This document shows, piece by piece, positions 1-6,397 of a stretch of DNA of 16,228 nt. The DNA is from Coemansia sp. RSA 922 (Eukaryota; Kickxellomycota; Kickxellomycetes; Kickxellales; Kickxellaceae). Each line of letters opens with the position of its first letter. Positions within the stretch are counted from its first letter, which is position 1. A program made the translations under genes and the position numbers. Location of the stretch: assembly GCA_027577415.1 (NCBI GenBank), contig JANBQS010000258.1, forward strand, positions 7,932 through 24,159, given 5' to 3'. The notes under the pieces are model-generated. The model worked only from the letters and a program-made list of their open reading frames with translations. It searched no databases and was not told the DNA's origin.

Positions 1-347
1 GTGTCTCTCTTGCCTTTGGGAAGGATGCCTTAGCATTGACATCCCCAATTTATTTTTAAAGGCATGTTAAAGCATCAAAAGCAAGTTGGGGTGTCTTTCT
101 TTGACTTTCTTTGGCTGCCTTTGTGCAGGATTCATTGCCCAGGGTATTCCAGCTTGGTTCGATTCTTTTCTACTAAGAGGACGACAACTGAGACTTAGAG
201 AAGATTGGAAAGCATGAGAGTGAGCTCGACATCTAATTGGCTGCAGGTGTGTGTTTTGTGGATGAACAGCCAAGCAGCCAAACTGCAAAACTTTTGGCAG
301 TGCAGATTTGCTCTACTCTCACTTTTTTGGCTAGCGCCTTTTTTTGG

Positions 348-355
348 TATAAAAA
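348..355 (+). promoter_or_regulatory. TATA box of the small 83-residue gene
   Basis: The sequence TATAAAAA sits about 120 bp upstream of the ATG at 472 and is followed by a pyrimidine-rich stretch (about 375-415), where transcription would be expected to begin. This is a near-consensus TATA element and is the main support for the downstream short gene being expressed. A transcript starting about 30 bp downstream would have a 5' leader of roughly 90 nt with 472 as its first ATG. Confidence 0.6.
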
Positions 356-471
356 GGAGTGCTGGAGCAGCGCCCACTTTTTTCAATTTTCTTTCTCCAT
401 TCACTACACACTCTTCCATCTTATATCTAGCAGCACTCACTCGACACTTGCAAGCATCAGAATTCTCGAAT

Positions 472-723
472 ATGGATAGCTCTCTCACCCACGCACTAAT
501 GAGCATTGTTGAAGGCAGTACTCTACCCGATGTCATTAAGGAGGCAAAGGCAGTGGTTAAATATAATACAAACACCGATGTCGATTTTACAGAGTATGAG
601 GGTAAATATGGTACGACTCATAAAATCACCGCTAAAAATGGCATTGTAGTGGAGTTCTGTATTACTGACTCTGGGAAAGATGGCAAAAACAGGTATTCTA
701 TCTCAATTATGATTTCAAAGTAA
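472..723 (+). CDS. small protein of unknown function (83 aa)
   Basis: I do not recognise this protein. The frame is open from 205, but the ATG at 472 is preferred because it is the first ATG downstream of the TATA box at 348-355. The 83-residue product begins MDSSLTHALMSIVEG. It has a helical-looking N-terminal third, then alternating polar and hydrophobic residues that suggest beta strands (ITAKNGIVVEFCITDSG, then YSISIMIS at the end). There is no signal peptide, membrane segment or cysteine motif. An AATAAA at 896-901 could be its polyadenylation signal. Its TAA stop (721-723) lies within GTAAGC, a good fungal 5' splice site, with TACTAAC at 775-781 downstream. A spliced form joining 719 to 792 would read on for about 35 codons to a TAA at 898-900. 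The gene is short and without a recognised family, so it could be lineage-specific or a chance frame; the promoter favours a real gene. Confidence 0.5.
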   Translation: MDSSLTHALMSIVEGSTLPDVIKEAKAVVKYNTNTDVDFTEYEGKYGTTHKITAKNGIVVEFCITDSGKDGKNRYSISIMISK

Positions 724-895
724 GCGCCACTGGTTAGTAATTCCTAGTCTAATGGAATTGATGAACTGACCAACTACTAACACCAGTCTAGTAGAGGATA
801 TATGAAGCTGCTGGCGAATTCAGCGGCACTTCCCAAACAACACTCACCTAGCAAGCACTGGGTTTCTTTTCTTAGTATACGCTTACTTCATATCC

Positions 896-901
896 AATAA
901 A
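896..901 (+). terminator. possible polyadenylation signal
   Basis: AATAAA lies 173 bp after the stop of the 83-residue gene, just before the PRP16-derived repeat begins at 925. It is the only canonical signal in that gap. Its use is inferred from position. Confidence 0.3.
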
Positions 902-924
902 TTTACTATTCATTTGCTTTTATC

Positions 925-1762
925 TACACATGTGCTCTGACACATTGTAAGTATTACAAGTTGGTGCGCCGACGAGGAGTTTTGAATCGAGGTAAACTGT
1001 TGGCACCGCCAGGCGTGACAATCTGCGACCTAGACGCGCTTCGGCTCTGAGCACACAGACGCTCGGTAGCAGCCCTCGCAGCCTCTTCTTCCTGAGCCAG
1101 CTGGAACTCTGATTCCATTTTAGCCTGGTGCAAGTCGGCGTGTTTCTTGCGACTCGCACCAGCCTCGCGCAAGCTAAAGAACATGGGCCCCATCTCGGCC
1201 GGCCATTTGGGGTCGACGGCAGTGACGCACTGCATATACTCCTTTGACGTAAACACAAGCTTGTGGTAGACGATATAGTCCGGCGTATATCCCATGCCGT
1301 AGAGCGCGCTAGTCGAATACAGGTGACAAGGCATACCCGTACGCAAGTCGTTGTACTCGCCCAGGCTTTTGACGCGAGCGGCCTGGTGGAAATACGCAGA
1401 GCAAATACGCTGATGAATAGCGTCCCAGTTAGCGCCAGCGCTCTCCAACTCGAGTTTGAGCGATCCCTTCAAAATGCCAACTAACTGGTTGCGTACTTCG
1501 CACGCCTTGCACATCGACTTGGAGTGAACAAAGTGCCGAGTACACCACGAGTAGTGACATCCATTCGAGCACCACTGGATATACCAGGACCCGTACGGCC
1601 AGCACGACCCGAGCGCTGATTTGCGCTGGCTTGCGAGATGGGCGTGATCTGCAGCGAGTCCATGCCAATACATGAATTGTACACCTTAAGCTTGTAGTAG
1701 CCACAGTCGACCACATACTTGACGCCATCAACAGTCAGCGACGTCTCGGCGATATTGGTAGC
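925..1762. repeat. direct repeat, copy 1 (PRP16 3' fragment)
   Basis: This block aligns without any net insertion or deletion to 5389-6226 at a constant offset of 4464 bp. From 961 to 1762 I count about 28 mismatches by hand, or roughly 96-97% identity. The first 36 bp, beyond the PRP16 stop, are clearly weaker. Positions 1069-1261 are identical to the other copy. Eight of the mismatches fall within about 45 bp at the deletion junction (1579-1608). The homology stops abruptly after 1762, although PRP16 sequence itself continues in this copy. Confidence 0.9.
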
Positions 1763-1967
1763 GACTACTACCTTGCGTGTCGGCGCAGGCTCAAAGATCT
1801 TGGCTTGCAAGTCAGCCGGCAGCTGCGAGTAGATGGGGAGCACGCTGAGCGGCTTTGCCTCGTCAATGGCAGCTCGCTGCTCACGCAGGGTCTCACAACA
1901 TGCCTCTATATCTTCCTGGCCAGAGTGCTCGTAAACAGAGTGTCGTCAACGAGGTCCAGTGTGGCGC
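954..1967 (-). pseudogene. PRP16: PRP16/DHX38 splicing helicase fragment, internally deleted (copy 1)
   Basis: Read on the minus strand, the fragment begins near 1945 with a recognisable DEAH-helicase segment ([14 protein letters not shown], then [16 protein letters not shown]). It continues through motif V ([15 protein letters not shown]) and motif VI ([12 protein letters not shown]). At about 1580 the sequence jumps out of frame to the C-terminal region ([46 protein letters not shown]). It ends with the basic, proline-containing tail PRRRTNL and a TAA at 954-956. The C-terminal motifs match the Prp16/DHX38 branch rather than Prp22 or Prp43. The winged-helix and ratchet region, some 150 residues in family members, is missing. 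The N-terminal half and motifs I-III are absent, and the sequence 5' of GQEDIE carries an in-frame stop or frameshift. In the family, Prp16 remodels the spliceosome after the first step of splicing. This copy cannot encode that activity, so an intact gene must lie elsewhere. Confidence 0.85.
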
Positions 1968-1975
1968 GTACTATA

Positions 1976-1995
1976 AACTAGTTTAGCTACTAGTT
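1976..1995. repeat. perfect short inverted repeat beside the PRP16 breakpoint
   Basis: AACTAGT and ACTAGTT form a 7-bp stem around a 6-base loop, roughly ten bases beyond the point where PRP16 similarity in copy 1 fades. No longer terminal inverted repeat or target-site duplication was found by eye. It may be incidental. Confidence 0.4.
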
Positions 1996-2184
1996 GTATT
2001 CACTATTCAGTCTCATAACGGCGGGTCGTTAGTGCCGACAACAGCAAAGTACTAGGTGAAAGAAATTTCAAATTAGACAAAAAAAAAATAGAATAATTCG
2101 AGTGAAAGCAAAAGAGAGAAGTAGAACTGCATGTGATGGACAAAAAAAATTAAATAGAATAAAATAGTTTTAAATAATAAAAAG

Positions 2185-2256
2185 GACACAAGGTTCGAAC
2201 CCACGCAAGGAGAGTAAAGTAGAACGGGCGCCTAAGCAACAACTAGCTACGAAGTC
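2185..2256 (-). tRNA. decayed tRNA-like sequence (pol III A and B boxes)
   Basis: On the minus strand this 72-base stretch reads like a tRNA. TAGCTAGTTG resembles an A box with one base missing. GGCGCCCGTTCT resembles the D-arm to anticodon-arm transition. GTGGGTTCGAACC contains a perfect B box with the TTCGAAC T-loop. The D stem keeps three of four pairs, and the T stem survives only through G-T wobble pairs. The anticodon stem does not pair, the acceptor ends do not match, and no anticodon can be assigned. A run of T's follows at 2179-2183. It is best read as a tRNA pseudogene or the head of a tRNA-derived short interspersed element; a working tRNA is unlikely. Confidence 0.4.
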
Positions 2257-2314
2257 GCGAATTTTGGCCAATACGAACTAAACCCCAGCAGCTCCAGCAG
2301 CGTGCAGCAAATAG

Positions 2315-2896
2315 CATCACCCGACAGAGTATTTAAACGCAATTGACGGAATCAAAATATTGCGGTCCCAACGGCCGCGAAACCGTCACACTTCATTCCC
2401 GACCTCGAGCCTCGTTTGCAAGTACTGTAGTGCTATTACTCAATCCGAAAACGCAAGTGACAAAGCCGAGGAGCCAGCATGCGGGAATATCATGAACTAC
2501 TTTTTGTTTTGTTCCTATGTCCATGATTTCTGGCAGCAGGTCTCGCACTTTCTACAAGCCTTACGTTTAGATTGAGCTGATCCCGCTTTTCAGGTCGACC
2601 ATATGATGGTCGCCAGGGGGTTTTGGCTCCTGGAGAAGCAAATTGCCAAACGCAGACGCTCTACTTGGGCTGGCGGTTTGGGAGATTTCCGCGCTCACGC
2701 AGAATTATCCCTAGATGGCATTGAGCACTCTGGTGAGGCCATGTTTATCCAGTGGAAATCGACGCTCACACTACACATCTTTCAAGATTTTACTTTTGCT
2801 TTTACGAAAACCAAGAGCGTCCACTCCCTTTCATATTTGCCGAATGTCATTTCCAATCAATTACGACATATATTTCGGGTTATTTTATTGAACTAA
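2315..2896 (+). pseudogene. reverse-transcriptase C-terminal tail of a non-LTR retrotransposon, broken
   Basis: A single reading frame is open from 2315 to the TAA at 2894-2896 except for one in-frame TGA at 2573-2575. Before the TGA it carries a CxxC pair (VCKYC) followed about 30 residues later by NYFLFCSYVHDFWQQV. This layout matches the zinc-binding (zf-RVT-type) domain at the end of many LINE reverse transcriptases, with the usual His before LF-C replaced by Asn. After the TGA the frame continues with FWLLEKQIAKRRRSTW and a basic, aromatic-rich tail. No palm-domain motif (such as YxDD) is present, so only the 3' end of an element survives. The family assignment rests on the Cys/His spacing and the FW motif. 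An AATAAA follows at 2921-2926. Confidence 0.45.
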
Positions 2897-2928
2897 AGTA
2901 GTAATAATGCTTGACGATAGAATAAATT

Positions 2929-4533
2929 CTACCTTTGATCGCTATAGAGACTGTCCGACAAACTCTTCAAGTATCTTAGTGTGGACATGTCAACGAGTTT
3001 TTCCGCCAAGAATGGCAGACCCATGTAGAGCCATTCCAAGGAAGAAGACGAAATCCCCAGAACCAGTTGGCTGTTATGCTCGTTAGAGGCAAGCATCTCC
3101 TGAGCGATTACGTATCGTTGGTCAAGGCCAGCTCCGTCAGTCCTGTTTTTACGACGACTGGCTCTATACGCATCACTGCAGGTCGTGGCCCCATCAAGTA
3201 GGTACTGCGCACGACCTTCATTAGAGATGAATGCGCATAGTTCCTTTAGCCATTTCTTTAGCATCTCAGCCAATTGGTCGTTTGTATATCGATGAATTCC
3301 GCGCTCCGTTACCACGTTTAGGGAGCTTAAGCTCTGACCAGTCGCCCTCTCAAACAATTCGCTCAGGATAGGCCCTGTCAACAGGCCAGCTCGCATGCAA
3401 CACAATGTGCACAAAAAGCTCAACAGCTTAGGGGCGACCACTGTCATCCCTTGCTCCTTTGCAAGTAGTTGTCTGAGATCATGGTGCATTGTTTCGAGTG
3501 CAGGACCGTCGCGCCGCAAAATCTCCAGACCAGAAGACCCGTCCAAGCCTGTTCCCTCTAACGGAATGTACCAATACTCAAAGCCCTCTAACTCGGTTAG
3601 GCGTAAGAGGAAGTCGTGAGTGTCGGCTCCACGAGGCACAAGTTCACAGCCATAGAATAGACGGTACACCATGGGCAACAAGCCCAATGGTATGGATGAG
3701 TACTGCCCGAGAGCCCTGGCGAGACGTATACAAGTGATCTCCTCATCGGAGTTGTCGCGAATCATTGACCCAGTGAACGATGGCGACATCCGCAAGTTGA
3801 GCAATGCCCCTGGGTCTGAGTTGAGCTTGCCTTCCGAGCTAGCTGGCGACTGTGCGTTGTCATCCTGGGTACCAGCCCGATGGCGCTTTTGAGGTGGCAG
3901 ACCTGCCTGTGCCTCGCCGCCCATACCCCTTTCCTTGTCCACTGGTATGGAGGGGCAGGGCCGAACGGCAATAGGCCGAATGAATTGAGTCGCGGCAAGC
4001 AGACCAGCAGGAGGTGGTCTCATCGGAGTATCCCTATTTGCCTCCCTTGATTCCCGGGCGCAAGTAAGAGGCGGAGTGTCGGAAGCCTTGGTAGGATCCA
4101 AGGTAGTGGCCGCAACTTGGGATGCGACGGGGCGTGGTGTGACTAGAGATGAGGCGGGGCGTGGTGCGACTGGAGAAGCGATGTGAGTCTCTGGGTCATG
4201 AGCGATCGTCGGACTAGTTGTGACAGGAGCTGCGACAAGAGCTGAGGCAACTGCAGGTGGAGGGGCAGGGGCGTTGGCAGCTGTGCGGAAGGTGGGTATA
4301 TTTGCCATTAGTGCCACCAGGTCTGTCAAGCATGGGCGCAAATCTGTAACCATTTTAGTCATGCCGTACAGGTCGTGGGCTATTCTGTCGAGCTTCAACA
4401 GGGCGCGCTGCGCCTCCTCAAATGTAATTCCACTAGACTCGGGACCTTGGTCAACAAGCCAGTAAGCATGCTCCACAAAGGTAATAAGTGAAGTATTGTC
4501 CATGTTATAAAAAAATGCCTTTGAAAAAAGCAC
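2929..4533 (-). CDS. unrecognised protein with Pro/Ala/Thr-rich linker (524-534 aa)
   Basis: I do not recognise this family. The frame opens with ATG at 4531-4533, but a second ATG at 4501-4503 (MDNTSLITFVEHAYW) looks the better start and gives 524 residues. From the second Met, residues 1-75 are helix-rich (ITFEEAQRALLKLDRIAHDLYG). Residues about 75-230 are a low-complexity Pro/Ala/Thr/Val linker. It contains a 9-residue tandem pair (VAPRPAS/VTPRPVAS) encoded by a 27-bp repeat at 4121-4174. A basic patch, QKRHR, near residue 205 could be a nuclear localisation signal. Residues about 240-524 look like a folded, mainly helical domain (EEITCIRLARALGQYSS, YWYIPLEGTGLDG, LLSFLCTLCCMRAGLLTG). No signal peptide or membrane segment is present. 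The long frame and uneven domain make-up support a real gene. It lies between two PRP16 pseudogene repeats and next to retrotransposon debris, so it may be lineage-specific or mobile-element associated. Confidence 0.7.
   Translation of the reverse strand: MLFSKAFFYNMDNTSLITFVEHAYWLVDQGPESSGITFEEAQRALLKLDRIAHDLYGMTKMVTDLRPCLTDLVALMANIPTFRTAANAPAPPPAVASALVAAPVTTSPTIAHDPETHIASPVAPRPASSLVTPRPVASQVAATTLDPTKASDTPPLTCARESREANRDTPMRPPPAGLLAATQFIRPIAVRPCPSIPVDKERGMGGEAQAGLPPQKRHRAGTQDDNAQSPASSEGKLNSDPGALLNLRMSPSFTGSMIRDNSDEEITCIRLARALGQYSSIPLGLLPMVYRLFYGCELVPRGADTHDFLLRLTELEGFEYWYIPLEGTGLDGSSGLEILRRDGPALETMHHDLRQLLAKEQGMTVVAPKLLSFLCTLCCMRAGLLTGPILSELFERATGQSLSSLNVVTERGIHRYTNDQLAEMLKKWLKELCAFISNEGRAQYLLDGATTCSDAYRASRRKNRTDGAGLDQRYVIAQEMLASNEHNSQLVLGISSSSLEWLYMGLPFLAEKLVDMSTLRYLKSLSDSLYSDQR
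4121..4174. repeat. 27-bp tandem repeat, two units, inside the 534-aa gene
   Basis: Units 4121-4147 and 4148-4174 share the core GGGGCGTGGTG-GACT and differ at about four positions. The repeat preserves the reading frame and encodes nine residues per unit (around APRPAS and TPRPVAS) in the flexible linker of the minus-strand protein. Confidence 0.75.
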
Positions 4534-5388
4534 CGATGGCGGAAAAATGAAAAGAGGGCTAAAAGGGATACACTGATGGAATAAAAGGAATAAAATACTA
4601 TAAAGCGTTTGGATATGCTAATGGCAAAGGGGGGAATATTTGAAGATGAAAAAGAAGGATACAGTTGTCAAAAAGGAGAGGAGAAAGAAAGAGAGGAGGA
4701 TAGGCGCTGTATGTACTCGGCAGCCAAGGAGTATGCTGTGGTGACAACCTTTGCTAGCAAAGCCCACATGGACAACAAAAAAAAGGGCCAGGATGTTGGG
4801 GTACAAGACAATGGCATCTGTTGCCAAGCCCACCGCGACCGCCAAATTAGGATAGCAAAAAAAGAGGCTTGCAGCTAAAGCAAGCAATGGTGGCGTCTTT
4901 TGATTTAATTATTTATGATAGATGTAGGGAATACTTGTGTACGTCAAACGTATGCCTTTCAAGCTCAGCAATAAAATATTCTATAAAACTGCGACACATG
5001 TTTACACCCTGATAGGCATAGTTCTGGATACATTAGCAACATCATTGTCATCGCCCACAGCTGTCTGCCAATTGTAGTGAATAAGGCAAACAAGGCCGGC
5101 TATTCACAGCTTCCTCTCCCTATGTGGGTTTGGCCTATGTGTACTTTTTACATAAACAACCGTAAAAGTATAGTTGTACATGTTACGTGTAATTGACAAT
5201 TATTTATATATCAATATGTAATTGAATAGGCAGGGTGTCGCTAGTTGATTCCCTTTCTTTTGGTATTTTTAAAATGAGTAGGTAATGTTTCCGCACGAGA
5301 AAAGATAGACTTTTGATGGGCCCTTGACAAAATAGCTCTGTATAAAAGACAATTAGACAAGATAAACATGATATTTTTTATTTGCACT
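4534..5388. other. gene-poor stretch
   Basis: About 850 bp between the unknown minus-strand gene and the second PRP16 repeat. From 4600 to 4880 it is purine-rich on the plus strand (AAG/GAG runs), and open frames there lack an ATG or any recognisable content. From 4900 to 5340 it is AT-rich with no conserved motif that I can see. A TATA-like TATAAAAG occurs at 5341-5348, pointing toward the pseudogene copy in antisense. The promoter of the minus-strand gene should lie at about 4535-4620. Confidence 0.5.
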
Positions 5389-6226
5389 TACACATGTGTT
5401 ATATCATATTGCAAGTACTACAAGTTGGTGCGCCGACGAGGCGTTTTGAATCGAGGTATACTGTTGGCACCGCCAGGCGTGACAATCTGCGACCTAGACG
5501 CACTACGGCTCTGAGCACGCAGACGCTCGGCGGCAGCCCTCGCAGCCTCTTCTTCCTGAGCCAGCTGGAACTCTGATTCCATTTTAGCCTGGTGCAAGTC
5601 GGCGTGTTTCTTGCGACTCGCACCAGCCTCGCGCAAGCTAAAGAACATGGGCCCCATCTCGGCCGGCCATTTGGGGTCGACGGCAGTGACGCACTGCATA
5701 TACTCCTTTGACGTAAACACAAGCTCGTGGTAGACGATATAGTCCGGCGTATATCCCATGCCGTAGAGCGCGCTAGTCGAATGCAGGTGACAAGGCATAC
5801 CCGTACGCAAGTCGTTGTACTCGTCCAGGCTTTTGATGCGAGCGGCCTGGTGGAAATACGCAGAGCAAATACACTGACGAATAGCGTCCCAGTTAGCGCC
5901 AGCGCTCTCCAACTCGAGTTTGAGCGATCCCTTCAAAATGTCAACTAACTGGTTGCGTACTTCGCACGCCTTGCACATCGACTTGGAGTGAACAAAGTGC
6001 CGAGTACACCACGAGTAGTGACAGCCATTCGAGCACCACTGGAGATACCAGGTCACCTACAACCAACACGATCCGAGCGCTGATTTGCGTTGGCTTGCGA
6101 GATAGGCGTGATCTGCAGCGAGTCCATGCCAATACATGAATTGTACACCTTAAGCTTGTAGTAGCCACAATCGACCACATACTTGACACCATCAACAGTC
6201 AGCGACGTCTCGGCGATATTGGCAGC
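5389..6226. repeat. direct repeat, copy 2 (PRP16 3' fragment)
   Basis: This is the partner of 925-1762, in the same orientation, the same length and about 96-97% identical over its last 802 bp. The repeat ends at 6226, where sequence upstream of the amino acid transporter begins. The first 36 bp, which are 3' flank of the helicase gene, are more diverged than the coding part. That pattern suggests either past selection on the coding sequence or later gene conversion. Confidence 0.9.
5418..6226 (-). pseudogene. PRP16: PRP16/DHX38 splicing helicase fragment, internally deleted (copy 2)
   Basis: On the minus strand this starts within helicase motif V (about 6226, [11 protein letters not shown]) and runs to motif VI. 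There the conserved [10 protein letters not shown] has decayed to SDRVGCR followed by an in-frame stop. It then continues, out of frame, with [18 protein letters not shown] and the Prp16 C-terminal domain, and ends in PRRRTNL and a TAG at 5418-5420. The deletion between motif VI and the C-terminal domain is at the same place as in the copy at 954-1967. Several residues are closer to the family pattern here than in copy 1 (for example HELV and [12 protein letters not shown]), so each copy has its own private changes. The C-terminal frame from about 6054 to 5418 is still open for some 212 codons, but without the helicase core no activity is expected. Confidence 0.85.
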
Positions 6227-6397
6227 CTAGGCTTAAAAATCCTTAAACAAGACCAGTAGACATGTGACACACGAGAAATCGCCTTTAATTAGCCGAAACG
6301 TCAAGGGTTTGGGTGTATTCGCGCCAATTGAGAGCAACTTTCTCTCTTTTTTTCTATCTTGCAAAATTTTTATCTCCAAACCTTAACCACAAAACGT

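Noticed and set aside
150..175. GGTTCGATTC resembling a tRNA B box
   Set aside because: No A box at the proper distance upstream and no T-stem pairing around it.
1263..1484. Plus-strand frames opposite the PRP16 fragments (also 5727-5948)
   Set aside because: They are mirror images of the minus-strand helicase sequence in both repeats, begin with non-ATG codons or have no recognisable content.
1570..1600. The PRP16 jump interpreted as a spliced intron, making the fragments processed mRNA copies
   Set aside because: About 150 conserved residues are missing at the jump and the frame is lost, so this is a deletion of coding sequence, not intron removal. There is also no poly-A tail after the stop.
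4618..4887. Minus-strand hydrophobic open frame of about 89 codons
   Set aside because: It begins with TTG rather than ATG, has no promoter or family resemblance, and lies opposite a purine-rich tract that automatically gives hydrophobic codons.
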